Origin: Streptomyces pactum
GTDB taxonomy: Bacteria; Actinomycetota; Actinomycetes; Streptomycetales; Streptomycetaceae
Length of the DNA: 64,000 nt
Assembly (NCBI RefSeq): GCF_016031615.1
Contig: NZ_JACYXC010000001.1
Location: 6,696,001 to 6,760,000 of the forward strand
Reading direction: 5' to 3'
A program made the translations under genes and the position numbers. Under the pieces are notes generated by a model. That model did no database searches, was not told the DNA's origin, and saw only the letters and a list, made by a program, of their open reading frames with translations. Shown here piece by piece: positions 15,459 to 24,401 of the stretch (its first letter is position 1; the number at the start of each line of letters is the position of its first letter).

Positions 15459-16409
15459 ATGAGGCTCTGCTTCCTGGTGGAGGAGCACTACCGCCATGAC
15501 GGCATGCCGATCGAGGTGATCCGTCAGCTCACCTCGTGGGGACACCGGGTGGATGTGCTCCGGCCGGGCGGGTCGCTGCTGCGGATGACCGAGGCGGTAC
15601 GGGCCGGCAGCCACGACGCCTGGGTGCTCAAGACGGTCTCCGGAGGCCCGGGGCTGACTCTGCTGGAAGCCGCCGCCTCGGCCGGGATGACCACGGTCAA
15701 CGACGCCAGGTCCATACGTGGCGTGCGCGACAAGGCGCTGGCGGCGGCGATCGGCCGCAGCCGCGGACTCCCGCTGCCGCCGACGTACGCGGCGGCACGG
15801 CCCGAACTGCTGGCACAGATCCCCGAGACGGAGTACCCGCTGGTGGTCAAGCCCGCCGACGGCAGCTCCGGGCGGGCGGTCCGGCTGGTGGCGTCGCCGG
15901 ACCAGCTCACCGGGATGCTGCCGGCGCTCGCCCGGGAGGGCATGCTGATCGCCCAGCCGTACGTGGCCAACTCGGGCATCGACGTCAAGGTCTACTGCGT
16001 CGGCGGCGAGTTCTACGCGACCGAACGGCGCTCCCCGCTCCACCCGGACCTCCCGGTCAGGGAGCGCCGGGTGGAGCTGTCCGCCGAACTGGCCGCGATC
16101 GTCGCGCGGGTCGGGGCGGTCTACAACCTCGACCTGTACGGGGTGGACGTCCTGCTGGGCCCGGACGGGCCGGTGGTCGTGGACGTCAACGACTTCCCCA
16201 GCTTCCGCCAGGTCCCCGACGCGGCCGCCCGGGTGGCCCGAGCGGTGCTCGCCCTGGCCCGTACCGGCGGCCGGACCGCCACGGCTGCCCCGCCCGGCCG
16301 GCCGGAGCAGCACCGCGCCGCCGGTAAACCCCTGCCGGCACCGCGCCCTCACCCCCCGCGGGTACCGGCCCCGGCACAGGCGCCCGCCGTGGCGGGGGAG
16401 GGCGTATGA
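15459..16409 (+). CDS. ATP-grasp ligase, RimK-like (first of a pair)
   Basis: A 316-aa cytosolic protein of the ATP-grasp superfamily, which joins a carboxylate to an amine by way of an acyl phosphate. Visible blocks are an N-terminal Rossmann-like domain (MRLCFLVEEHYRHDGMPIEV), VNDARSIRGVRDKALAAA, the ATP-binding YPLVVKPADGSSGRAVRLV, IAQPYVANSGIDVKVYCVGG, and the Mg-binding end VVDVNDFPSFRQVP (D and N ligands). A Pro-rich tail follows residue 270. Substrate unknown. Its stop overlaps the start of a second ATP-grasp gene (ATGA), so the two are made together. Relatives are often labelled alpha-L-glutamate ligase; I cannot tell. Confidence 0.8.
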   Translation: MRLCFLVEEHYRHDGMPIEVIRQLTSWGHRVDVLRPGGSLLRMTEAVRAGSHDAWVLKTVSGGPGLTLLEAAASAGMTTVNDARSIRGVRDKALAAAIGRSRGLPLPPTYAAARPELLAQIPETEYPLVVKPADGSSGRAVRLVASPDQLTGMLPALAREGMLIAQPYVANSGIDVKVYCVGGEFYATERRSPLHPDLPVRERRVELSAELAAIVARVGAVYNLDLYGVDVLLGPDGPVVVDVNDFPSFRQVPDAAARVARAVLALARTGGRTATAAPPGRPEQHRAAGKPLPAPRPHPPRVPAPAQAPAVAGEGV

Positions 16410-17245
16410 GGGTCGGTCTGATCACGGCCGAACCCGGCCATCCGCTGCTGGCGGCGGCCACCTCGCTGCTGCGCGCCGCGGGGCACCGGGTGGAGGCGGT
16501 GGACCCGTGGGCGGCCCGGGACGCGACCGCGGAACCGGCCGATGTGTACCTGCTGAAGTCACGGACCCCGGACGCGCTGGCCCTCGCCCGCGCACTGGAG
16601 CGGCTCGGCGCCCCCGTGGTGAACTCCGCCGCGGCGACCGCACGGTGCCAGGACCGCACGGCGATGGCCGAACGCGCCGCGGCGGCCGGCCTGCCCTTCG
16701 CGGCCACCCGCACCTTCGCCACCCTGTCCGGCCTCGCCCGGGACTCCCGGACGGCCGGGCCGGTGGTGGTCAAGAGCCGGCACAGCCGGCGGCACGACCT
16801 GGTGGCCCGGGCCGACGACGGGGCCCGGCTGCGGGAGCTGGCCGCCGCGTGGCCCGAGGAACCCGTGGTGGTCCAGGACTTCGCGCCCAACGACGGCTGG
16901 GACCACAAACTGTGGGCGATCGGGGACCGCGTCTTCGCCGCCCTGCGCCGCTCGGAGCTGTCGCCCGGGGGGCGGGGCCCCACCCGGCCGCTCGACCCGG
17001 AGAGCCTGCTCCCCGGCCGGACCGCCCTGGTGCGCCGGGTCGGAGAGGTCTTCGCGCTGGACGTCTACGGCGTGGACATCGTGGAGACCACCGGCGGCAC
17101 CCCGCTGATCGTGGACATCAACGCCTTCCCCGGAGTGCGGGGACAGCGCGACGCGCCGGCGGCCCTGGTGGACCTGACCCTGCGGGCCGCGGCCCGCAGG
17201 CTGTGCCGTCCGGGGAGGTCGGGGGCGGGCGGTACGGCGCCGTGA
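16406..17245 (+). CDS. ATP-grasp ligase, RimK-like (second of a pair)
   Basis: A 279-aa homologue of the preceding protein, coupled by a 4-nt overlap. Blocks are MRVGLITAEPGHPLLAAATS, VVNSAAATARCQDRTAMAER, an ATP-binding GPVVVKSRHSRRHDLVARAD (the lysine loop is shorter and more basic than in its partner), VVQDFAPNDGWDHKLWAIGD, and the Mg-binding IVDINAFPGVRG. The pair is diverged, not a recent duplication. Two ATP-grasp proteins in one operon may form a heterodimer or do successive ligations. No precursor-peptide gene or carrier is visible nearby. Confidence 0.8.
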   Translation: MRVGLITAEPGHPLLAAATSLLRAAGHRVEAVDPWAARDATAEPADVYLLKSRTPDALALARALERLGAPVVNSAAATARCQDRTAMAERAAAAGLPFAATRTFATLSGLARDSRTAGPVVVKSRHSRRHDLVARADDGARLRELAAAWPEEPVVVQDFAPNDGWDHKLWAIGDRVFAALRRSELSPGGRGPTRPLDPESLLPGRTALVRRVGEVFALDVYGVDIVETTGGTPLIVDINAFPGVRGQRDAPAALVDLTLRAAARRLCRPGRSGAGGTAP

Positions 17246-17547
17246 ACCGTCCGGCGCGGAACGAGAGTCCGCCCGGCCGCTGCTGCCCGTGTCGGCGCGC
17301 GCGGCCCCGTTCCGCGGCAGAGACCGGCCGGGCGCCACAACCGGGCAGGGGAAACGACTGACAGCTCCCGACGCCGGCCGCCCGGTGGTGAGGAGCTCGC
17401 TTCCGTGAGGCGCCCGGCAGCGGGGGAGCGGCCGGGGCGGTCGGGTGCGGGGTGTCCGCCCCACGGGTGGGCGGCGTCCGCCGGCACAGCGGAAATCCAG
17501 CCCCGCTCCGGGCGGGCGGGGTACTTTGCTTCGCAAAAAGGTGAAGC
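17246..17547. other. intergenic gap
   Basis: No gene seen. The last 21 bases carry an inverted repeat TGCTTC-N10-GAAGCA (17527-17548) that runs into the start codon of the deacetylase gene, with AAGGTG as ribosome site inside it. Confidence 0.5.
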
Positions 17548-18267
17548 ATGAGGCGATCCGTATGCGCCGCCGGGGCCGGGGCCGTCGCGTTCCTGGTCGG
17601 CACTTCCGTGGTACTGGCACCGGCGGCTTCCTCGTACCCGTCCACCTACTCCCGGCAGCGCTGCGGCAACACCACCAGCCAGCGTGTGATGATCACGTTC
17701 GACGACTGGAACGACGCCGACCCGCACCTCGCCACCCGCACCGGCGATCACCTGAGGTCGAAGGGCATCCGGGCCGCCTATTTCCTCAACGGCAAGGACG
17801 CGGCCCGCCACCCCGACATCGTGCGCACCCTGCGCGACCAGGGTCACTACGTCGGAAACCACGGCACCAACCACCGGAACCTCACCGGACTGACCGACGC
17901 CCAGGTGCGCGCCGAAATCGCCGGCGGGGTGAAGTCCAACGTGCTGCGCCCGCCGCACGGCGCCTGGGACGACCGGGTCCGGGACATCGCGGCCGGTATG
18001 GGCTACCGCATCTGCACCTGGACGGTCTCCACCCGCGACTGGGAGCGGGTGAACGGCAGCCTCCGGTCGACCACCTCGATCCGCGGGTACTGGAAGTCGG
18101 CGCCCCCGGCCGCGAAGGCGGGCGGCAACATCCTCGGGCACCTGTGGACGAACTACCCCAAGGCCGTGGCCGGGCTCATCGCGGACGTGCACGCGGAAGG
18201 GCGGCTGTTCTGCCGTAACCGCGGACCGGTGCCCGCCGGCTGGCCCACGGTCCCGGCCTGCACCTGA
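17548..18267 (+). CDS. secreted polysaccharide deacetylase (NodB domain)
   Basis: A 239-aa secreted protein. The signal peptide is MRRSVCAAGAGAVAFLVGTS through to ASS near residue 29. The NodB motifs are TFDDW at 50-54 (catalytic base and metal Asp), the metal-binding His pair NHGTNH at 104-109, and RPPHG at 134-138 (RPPYG in most). It would remove N-acetyl groups from chitin oligomers, peptidoglycan or a similar glycan outside the cell. Two cysteines (C39 in RQRCGN and one near the end) may form a disulfide. It stands alone. Confidence 0.9.
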   Translation: MRRSVCAAGAGAVAFLVGTSVVLAPAASSYPSTYSRQRCGNTTSQRVMITFDDWNDADPHLATRTGDHLRSKGIRAAYFLNGKDAARHPDIVRTLRDQGHYVGNHGTNHRNLTGLTDAQVRAEIAGGVKSNVLRPPHGAWDDRVRDIAAGMGYRICTWTVSTRDWERVNGSLRSTTSIRGYWKSAPPAAKAGGNILGHLWTNYPKAVAGLIADVHAEGRLFCRNRGPVPAGWPTVPACT

Positions 18268-18277
18268 CCGGCGGGAC

Positions 18278-18303
18278 GGCCCGGCGGCCGGCGTCGCCGG
18301 GCC
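18278..18303. terminator. bidirectional terminator between convergent genes
   Basis: Perfect 9-bp stem GGCCCGGCG with an 8-nt loop, placed between the deacetylase stop (18267) and the end of the convergent kinase-like gene (18317). Confidence 0.55.
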
Positions 18304-18316
18304 GGGCGCGCCGGTG

Positions 18317-18736
18317 TCAGCCGTCGCCCTCCGTGGCGGGCGGGCGGAAGCAGGCGATGACGGTCTTGCCGTCGGAGCACGGGCGCGCCTGCCAGCTGTC
18401 GGCCATGGCATCGACCAGGAGCATGCCCCGTCCGCCGGTGCGTTCGGCGCTCGGCGGGCGGGGCGTGGGCAGCTCGGTGGAGTCGTCGTGCACGGCCACG
18501 TGCAGGCAGCGGGTGTCCCAGGTCATCACCAGCTGGGCGTTGCTGTGCGCGTGTACGTGGGCGTTGGTGACCAGCTCGGAGACGGTCAGCAGCACGGCGT
18601 CCACCGTCTCCGGGGCGCTCGCGGTCCAGCCGAGCGTGTCCAGGTGCCGCCGTGCCCAGTCGCGTGCCGCCTTCACCTCGCTGTTCATCGGCAGGGAGCG
18701 CGCCCAGCCCACCGCCTGTACCGAATGTCCACTCAT
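18317..18736 (-). CDS. RsbW-like ATP-binding protein (anti-sigma/HATPase_c)
   Basis: A 139-aa single-domain GHKL ATPase. The N box is LLTVSELVTNAHVHA, and the G boxes are VAVHDDSTELP and TGGRGMLLVDAMADSW. Streptomyces has dozens of these small proteins; some bind sigma factors or phosphorylate anti-anti-sigma factors. No sigma or antagonist gene is adjacent. I chose the ATG at 18736 because GGGAGGG stands 7 nt upstream; an upstream ATG would add 10 residues. Confidence 0.85.
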   Translation of the reverse strand: MSGHSVQAVGWARSLPMNSEVKAARDWARRHLDTLGWTASAPETVDAVLLTVSELVTNAHVHAHSNAQLVMTWDTRCLHVAVHDDSTELPTPRPPSAERTGGRGMLLVDAMADSWQARPCSDGKTVIACFRPPATEGDG

Positions 18737-18789
18737 GGTGTCCCTCCCGTTCCGGTTCCGCTCCACCCCCGCCTACCCCCCGCCGGCGG

Positions 18790-19524
18790 TTACAACGGCG
18801 CGCCCCAGGCGGTCGTCAGCCCTTCCAGCCAGGCGGGCGGCAGTTCGGCGGTGTCCCACTCCCGCCGCAGCGCCGCCGGCGCCGCGGCCAGCCGTTCCAG
18901 TACCGCGATGCTGGTGGGGGAGTGGATGAGGGAGTAGCGGCCGTGGATGGCGATGGTGCTGCCGGGCCCGTACTCGGCGTACAGACGCTCCAGGCGCGCC
19001 CGGTTGGCCCCGGCGAAGTCCGCCAGCCGTCCCGCGTAGCCGGCCCGCTGCTGGTTGTCCATGGTGCCGAGCACGGCGGCGAGCACCTGCTCGGACACCT
19101 CCGGATCGAGGTCGGAGACGGTGGTGAACGACAGGTAGAGGGGCAGGACCGCCACCTGTGCCCGCTCCACCTGCATCTTCCGGACCGGCGGGCGGCCCCC
19201 CGGGGAGGCCGCCGACGGATCGGTGGTGACGGCGTGCCGTAGCGACCGCGAGGCGAGGACGCCGAGCTGTCCGGCGGCGGCGCGGGTGCCGTCCCGCCAC
19301 CCGGCCTCGTACCGGGCGTCCTGCCCGGCCGGTGCGCTCCGTCCCGCCCCGCCGGTGATCTCCTGGTGGGCGAGGGCGAGCGCACCGGCCTCGACCAGCC
19401 CGATCAGCTCCTCCGCGTCGCCGGAGTAGACCCCCGCCCGGGCGAGGAGCCGCAGAAGCGTCTCCTTGGCGTTGCGGACGCTGACCGCGTCCAGCTCCTG
19501 CGGTTCTTCTTCGGCGGCGTCCAT
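18790..19524 (-). CDS. unknown protein, 244 aa
   Basis: I do not recognise the family. It is cytosolic and helical at the N-terminus (LDAVSVRNAKETLLRLLARA, then EELIGLVEAGALALAHQEI). The C-terminal half is globular: VAVLPLYLSFTTVSDLDPEV, then LAAVLGTMDNQQRAGYAGRL and LYAEYGPGSTIAIHGRYSL. There are no Cys residues, membrane segments or known nucleotide motifs. The ATG is preceded by GAGGA. It lies 53 bp upstream of the RsbW-like gene on the same strand, so they may be cotranscribed. Confidence 0.7.
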   Translation of the reverse strand: MDAAEEEPQELDAVSVRNAKETLLRLLARAGVYSGDAEELIGLVEAGALALAHQEITGGAGRSAPAGQDARYEAGWRDGTRAAAGQLGVLASRSLRHAVTTDPSAASPGGRPPVRKMQVERAQVAVLPLYLSFTTVSDLDPEVSEQVLAAVLGTMDNQQRAGYAGRLADFAGANRARLERLYAEYGPGSTIAIHGRYSLIHSPTSIAVLERLAAAPAALRREWDTAELPPAWLEGLTTAWGAPL

Positions 19525-20187
19525 GGGGTCCTCCTCATCGCGTGGGACGTGCGGGGTGCGGCGCGCGCACGGGAACACTCCGTTCGAGGGTTCCAACGTC
19601 CGGTGATCGCCGTTCAGCTCCCTGCGGGAATGATCCACGGACAAGATCCCTGATCCCTGACCCGCGCGGGGTCCGGAACCACGGACCCGTACCGGAACCG
19701 GGCCTGCCGGGACGCCCCGCCAGGGTCCGCCGGGGCCCGTAACCGGGGCCTGCCGGGGGGTCCTCGCCGGGCTGCTGCGGGCCCCCGCCGGGCTCGCCCG
19801 GAAGCGCCCATGGCCTGTCGCGGGGCTCCCACGCGGATCGCCCGGACCCCGCCCCGGCCGGTCGGGGCCCGGCCGGGGGCCGGCGGCGTCATCCCGGCGC
19901 AGGCGTACCGTAACCGGGCCGGCCGACCCGGCCGACCCGGCGGACCGCGCGGCCCCGGCAGACCCGGCGGCCCCGCCAACGGGCCGGACGGCCTCCTCCG
20001 ACATACCGGCGGCCCGGGTCCGGGAGACGCGGAACCCCGGCCCCGCGGGCGCCCTGCCCACCCGGCCCGGGGACGGTTGCGACCGGGCACCGGGTGCGGA
20101 AGATTGGGAGCTGCCGGAGCCCCCGGACGAAACGGCCGCCGGCCGACGGACGCCCCGACCGGTCCGAGGCGAGCGGAGGAGCACACC
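19525..20187. repeat. GC-rich gap with collagen-like short repeats
   Basis: No gene. Degenerate direct repeats of GACCCGGC, GGCCCCGGC and CCTGCCGGG type run from 19680 to 20090. In one frame they read as Gly-x-x triplets (GRPGRPGGPRGPGRPGGP), which I take as repeat artefact. The ribosome site and start of the next gene are at the right end. Confidence 0.5.
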
Positions 20188-21810
20188 GTGCCCGCAGCAG
20201 ACGCCGAGGTGGCGGTACTGATCGTCGGTGGCGGCCCGGTCGGGCTCACCGCCCGGGCGCTGCTGGAGCGCTGGGGTGTGCCGGCGCTGCTGGTCGAGAA
20301 GCACGACGGGCTGTCGCCGTTCCCCCGGGCCCGGCTGGTGAATGTGCGGTCCATGGAGATCTACCGGGGCCTCGGCCTCGCCGACCGGATCTTCGCCGGC
20401 GCGTTCCCCCCGGAGTACGGCCGGGTCCGCTTCCGGGACACCCTCCTCGACCAGGACTTCGCCACCGCGGCGATGGTCGGCGTGAACGCGCCGATCCCCG
20501 AGAGCCCGACGATCGGCGTGGTCACCTCGCAGGACCGGCTGGAACCCATTCTGCTCGCCGCGGCGCGGGCCCCGGTCCGGTTCGGGGCCGAACTCGTCGA
20601 GCTGACCGAGGAGGACGAGGGCGTGACCGCCGTGGTCCTGGACCGCCGGCGGGGCGGGCGGACGCGGGTCCGTGCCCGCTACGTCATCGCCGCCGACGGC
20701 GCGAACTCCACCGTCCGGCGGCTGCTGGGCATCGGCACCACCGGCCCCGGGGCGATGGGCCGCTTCACCAGCATCGTGTTCGACGCCGACCTCGACCCCT
20801 GGTGCGCCGGCCGGCCCGCCGGCGTCTACTTCACCGCGCACGGCATCTTCACCCCGCTCTACCCCGAGGGCGGCTGGGCCCGGTCCCTGCCCACCCCCGA
20901 GGACCCGGCACACGCCGACTGGTCCGCCCTCGTCTCCCGCGCCCTCGGCTCCCGGGCCGAGGTCGAGGTGGAGGTGGTGCGGGTACAGCACTGGGTGATG
21001 AGCGCGTTCGTGGCCGAATGCCTCCGCCACGGCCGGACCCTGCTGACCGGGGACGCCGCGCACGCCGTCCCCGTCATCGGCGGTCTGGGCATGAACGCCG
21101 GCATCGCCGATGTGCACAACCTCTGCTGGAAGCTCGCGGGCGTCCTCCAGGGGTGGGCCGGGCCGGGCCTGGTGGAGACCTACGAGCCCGAACGGCACCC
21201 CGTCGCCCTCCGGACCCTCCGCCAGGCGGTGGCCAACACCCGGCTCATGCTCGATGTGCAGGAGCGGTACGAGGCCCGGCGGCGGAGCGGTGAGCCGGAG
21301 CCGACCGACATGGAACTTCCCTGGTCGGAGCGGTACTTCGCGCAACTCGGACTGCTCCTGGGCGTGTGCTACCGCTCCGGCGCGGTCCTCACCGGCGACG
21401 GCGCCGCACCCGAGCCGCCCGACCCGGGCACCGACTACGTGCCCACCACCGAGCCGGGTCACCGGATGCCCCACCTCTGGCTCGGCCCCGGCCGCTCCAC
21501 GCTCGACGCCTTCGGCGAATGGTTCACCCTGCTCACCCCGGAGCCGGCCCGGGAACCGCCCCCGGACCCCGGGCGCCCGGGTCCGGGCTCCGCGCGCCCG
21601 GAACAACCGGCCGTCCCACCCTGGCCGCTCCGCACCGAGCCCCTGCCCGGCCGCTCCACCGGACCGTACGACCCGGGCCCCCGGGAAACGCTGCTGGTCC
21701 GGCCGGACGGCCACGTCGCGGCCCGGTGGCACGACGGCGTCCCCCACGTCTCCGCCGTCCGCGACGCCCTCGCCGCCCTGACCGCCCACCCGCCCGAACC
21801 GTCCCGGTAG
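20188..21810 (+). CDS. FAD-dependent aromatic monooxygenase (PheA/TfdB group)
   Basis: A 540-aa flavin hydroxylase of the type acting on phenols and polyketides with NAD(P)H and O2. Motifs are VLIVGGGPVGLTARALLERW (GxGxxG, FAD ADP part), then EKHDGLSPFPRARLVNVRSM, the DG motif VIAADGANSTVRRLLG, and the GD motif LLTGDAAHAVPVIGGLGMNA. The C-terminal thioredoxin-like domain is present but has a Pro-rich insert near residues 450-480. The GTG at 20188 has GGAGGA 6 nt upstream. No polyketide genes are nearby, so the substrate is open. Confidence 0.9.
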   Translation: MPAADAEVAVLIVGGGPVGLTARALLERWGVPALLVEKHDGLSPFPRARLVNVRSMEIYRGLGLADRIFAGAFPPEYGRVRFRDTLLDQDFATAAMVGVNAPIPESPTIGVVTSQDRLEPILLAAARAPVRFGAELVELTEEDEGVTAVVLDRRRGGRTRVRARYVIAADGANSTVRRLLGIGTTGPGAMGRFTSIVFDADLDPWCAGRPAGVYFTAHGIFTPLYPEGGWARSLPTPEDPAHADWSALVSRALGSRAEVEVEVVRVQHWVMSAFVAECLRHGRTLLTGDAAHAVPVIGGLGMNAGIADVHNLCWKLAGVLQGWAGPGLVETYEPERHPVALRTLRQAVANTRLMLDVQERYEARRRSGEPEPTDMELPWSERYFAQLGLLLGVCYRSGAVLTGDGAAPEPPDPGTDYVPTTEPGHRMPHLWLGPGRSTLDAFGEWFTLLTPEPAREPPPDPGRPGPGSARPEQPAVPPWPLRTEPLPGRSTGPYDPGPRETLLVRPDGHVAARWHDGVPHVSAVRDALAALTAHPPEPSR

Positions 21811-22111
21811 CCGGTGGGCCGGCGTCCCGCCCGCCCCTGACCCGGCGACGACCGGCCGGGACGCGGGGGGCGGCCCCGCACGGCGGGCCGCCGGGACGGG
21901 TACGGGCGGTGGAACGGTCACCGCCACGGGCGGCGGACGGGCGCTGTGCGGGGGCGTGCCCGGCGGCACCGCGGAACCGAACCCCCCGCGCCCCGTGCGG
22001 CCCGGCGCTCGGCGTACCTCGCGTGCCGCACCCCGGGCGAACCCCCATCCCGCAGGCCCTGGGGCCCGGTGCCCCGTACCCCCTACCCCGTCGCCGGGAG
22101 CCGGGAGCCGG
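21811..22111. other. intergenic gap
   Basis: No gene or clear hairpin; GC-rich spacer between convergent genes. Confidence 0.4.
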
Positions 22112-23035
22112 TCAGGTCCGCGGTTCCAGGCCCGCGTCCGCCGCCGCGCGGCCCAGGACGTCCCGGAGCATCGCGGGGGTCAGCCTGCCGGTGAAGATGT
22201 TGCGCCGGCTGGGGTGGTAGCAGCCGAAGAGCCGCACCGGACGGTCGCCCAGCGGGTCCTCGACCGGGACCTCGACGCCGTGGCCGAAGGCGGGCCGGGG
22301 CCGGGGCAGCCGCCATCCGGCGCGGCCGAGGACCGGCAGCGTCGCCTGCCAGCCGAAGGCGCCGAGCACCACGATCGTCCGCAGGGTCGGCCGCAGCAGC
22401 TCCAGTTCGCGGGCGAGCCACGGCCGGCAGGTGTCCCGCTCCCCCGTGGTGGGCCGGTTGTCGGGCGGCGCGCAGTGCACCGGCATCGTGATCCGCACCC
22501 CGCGCAGCGCCAGTCCGTCGCCGGGGTGCTCGGCCACGGGCCGGGAGGCGAGGCCCAGGGAGTGCAGCGCGGCGTACAGCACGTCGCCGGAGGGGTCGCC
22601 GGTGAAGGCGCGTCCCGTCCGGTTGCCGCCGTGGGCCGCCGGGGCGAGTCCCACCACGGCCAGCGTGGCGTCCGGTGGCCCGAAACCGGTCACCGGACGG
22701 CCCCAGTACGTCCAGTCCCGGAACGCCGCCCGCTTGGTCCGTGCCACCTCCTCGCGCCAGGCGACCAGGCGCGGACAGGCCCGGCACGCGGGCACCACCG
22801 CGTCCAGCTCCGCCAGGCTGCCGGCCGCCGCGGCACGGGCGGCGGGGAACCCGGGATCGTCGGGCGAGGGGCGCAGGGGTCCGGGACCACCGCCCGGCGA
22901 CCCTGGCACGGGTCCGGGGTCGCCCGGCACAGGCGGGGTGGCTCTGAGGCCGTCCGGCGGGGGGCGGTGTGGGTCGGGCCCGCCCGGCGGGCCGGGCGGG
23001 GCGCCGCGCCGAGCGGCGGAATCGTCGGCGGCCAA
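22112..23035 (-). CDS. uracil-DNA glycosylase, family 5 (UDGb-like)
   Basis: A 307-aa protein. The core from about residue 95 carries family-5 motif A, GLAPAAHGGNRTGRAFTGD, with a uracil-pocket motif in the later HPSRRNIFTGRL, and iron-sulfur cysteines in PACRACPRLV plus downstream Cys (MPVHCAPP, RDTCRPW). It removes uracil and deaminated bases from DNA in base-excision repair. The first 90 residues are Pro/Arg-rich and probably disordered. I placed the start at the TTG at 23035 because GGGAGG lies 7 nt upstream; an ATG at 23104 is the alternative. Confidence 0.88.
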   Translation of the reverse strand: MAADDSAARRGAPPGPPGGPDPHRPPPDGLRATPPVPGDPGPVPGSPGGGPGPLRPSPDDPGFPAARAAAAGSLAELDAVVPACRACPRLVAWREEVARTKRAAFRDWTYWGRPVTGFGPPDATLAVVGLAPAAHGGNRTGRAFTGDPSGDVLYAALHSLGLASRPVAEHPGDGLALRGVRITMPVHCAPPDNRPTTGERDTCRPWLARELELLRPTLRTIVVLGAFGWQATLPVLGRAGWRLPRPRPAFGHGVEVPVEDPLGDRPVRLFGCYHPSRRNIFTGRLTPAMLRDVLGRAAADAGLEPRT

Positions 23036-23312
23036 TCCGTGTCCTCCCTTCGCGGTTCGCGGGACCGCGGGCCCGGTGGGGACTTCGGCACCGCGGCTCG
23101 CCATCGCGGCCGGTCCGGGCCGGCCTGCGGACCCTCCGCGGGGCCCCGGCTGACGTACCGGCCGGTCACGGGTCGGCCACTGTACCCGGAACGCCCGCGC
23201 CGGCCCTCTCCCCGCCCGGCCGGCGGCGCCCACCGGGACCCCCGGATGCCGGTCCGGCCGGCGACGGCGCCCCCGGCGCCCCCACCCACCCCGGACGCCG
23301 CCGTGCCGCCGA

Positions 23313-24401
23313 TCAGGAATCCGGCTCGGCGGGCAGCCCGTCGTCCAGGACGATGCGGATGGTCTCGCCCTGCCCGGAGACCTCGGCGAGCTGGGCCCCG
23401 ATGCGGTGGTACGCCGCCGTCGCGAGCGCCCATTCGGCCTCCAGCGGGGCGACGCCGGAGCGGGTCTTCCACAACTCGATCAGCAGGGCGATGAGGGAGC
23501 GCCCGGACAACACGGTCCGCACGCGCCCCCCTTCGAGCTCCGCCACCGCCGGCGGGGTGCGGAAGTGGCCGTGCGCGACGGCCAGGACGGTCAGCCACTC
23601 CCAGGTGTCGCGGTGCGCGACGAGTTCGGCGGAGGCGACGCCGGCGGCCTTCAGCAGCAGCACGCCGTGCGTGACCCGCGCGTCCTCCGGCGGGCCCGCC
23701 ACGGTCGCCGGGGACGCGGCCGGCGAACCGGGCGCCGGAGCCTCCCCGTGGTGATAGGCGGCCTCGATCGCCCTCCGCAGGGCGAGTTCGCTCTCCTCGT
23801 CCGCCGCCTCGCCGCCCGGTCCGGAGTTCTCCATGCTCTCCCTCTGCTGGTCGGTACCGGGGCCGGTGCGCCGGTACGGTGGGGCGGCCGTGCGGGGTAC
23901 GGGCCCGTGACCGGCCGGATCCCCGCCGTCCGCGGGCTCTTCGGGACAGGCGCCCGTCGGTGGTTCCTCCGGGGTGCCGGTACCGCCGGGGACACCGGGG
24001 TCGGGTCCCGGCCGTCCGCCGGCGCCGGTGGCGGCCTCGGCGCGGGGCTCCCGCGATCCGTCACCGTGGTCCGGGGCATCGGCCCCGGGCGGGCGGTCCG
24101 CGGCGTCGGTGCCGGGCGGGCCGGTGTCCCGCGGACCGCCGGCGGACTGCCGCAGCCGCCGCAGCTCGCCCCGGATCCCGTCAAGTGCCTCGACCGCCAG
24201 GTCCTGGTGCCGGAAGGCACCGCGGCCGTCCTGCCCCAGCTCGGCGACGCCGGCCCGGATCGCCTCCTCGATCGCCCGGTGGCTCCGGACGATCTTGTCT
24301 GCCAGGTCGCACAACTCCCTGTGGTGGTCGAGAACGGACACCCGCTCGCGGAGCCCGTTCGGTTCCGTCCGCATGCCGTCGAACGCCTGTTTTCGCCACA
24401 C
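23313..24401 (-). CDS. unknown protein with low-complexity middle, 362 aa
   Basis: I do not recognise it. The N-terminal 90 residues are helical (SVLDHHRELCDLADKIVRSH, GIRGELRRLRQSAGG). Residues about 95-215 are Gly/Pro/Asp-rich linker. The C-terminal 130 residues form a second domain: WEWLTVLAVAHGHFRTPPAV, then LSGRSLIALLIELWKTRSGV and EWALATAAYHRIGAQLAEV. No catalytic motif is seen. The GTG at 24401 has AGGGGA upstream. It could be a regulatory or scaffolding protein. One alternative is two fused ORFs, but the frame is continuous. Confidence 0.65.
   Translation of the reverse strand: MWRKQAFDGMRTEPNGLRERVSVLDHHRELCDLADKIVRSHRAIEEAIRAGVAELGQDGRGAFRHQDLAVEALDGIRGELRRLRQSAGGPRDTGPPGTDAADRPPGADAPDHGDGSREPRAEAATGAGGRPGPDPGVPGGTGTPEEPPTGACPEEPADGGDPAGHGPVPRTAAPPYRRTGPGTDQQRESMENSGPGGEAADEESELALRRAIEAAYHHGEAPAPGSPAASPATVAGPPEDARVTHGVLLLKAAGVASAELVAHRDTWEWLTVLAVAHGHFRTPPAVAELEGGRVRTVLSGRSLIALLIELWKTRSGVAPLEAEWALATAAYHRIGAQLAEVSGQGETIRIVLDDGLPAEPDS

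Noticed and set aside
19810..20187. Collagen-like Gly-x-x extension ahead of the FAD monooxygenase
   Set aside because: It comes from GC-rich direct repeats; the GGAGGA site and GTG at 20188 mark the real start just before the FAD motif.
18790..21969. 1,059-codon minus-strand frame
   Set aside because: Only its last 244 codons look like protein. The upstream part mirrors the FAD monooxygenase and the repeat-rich gap.
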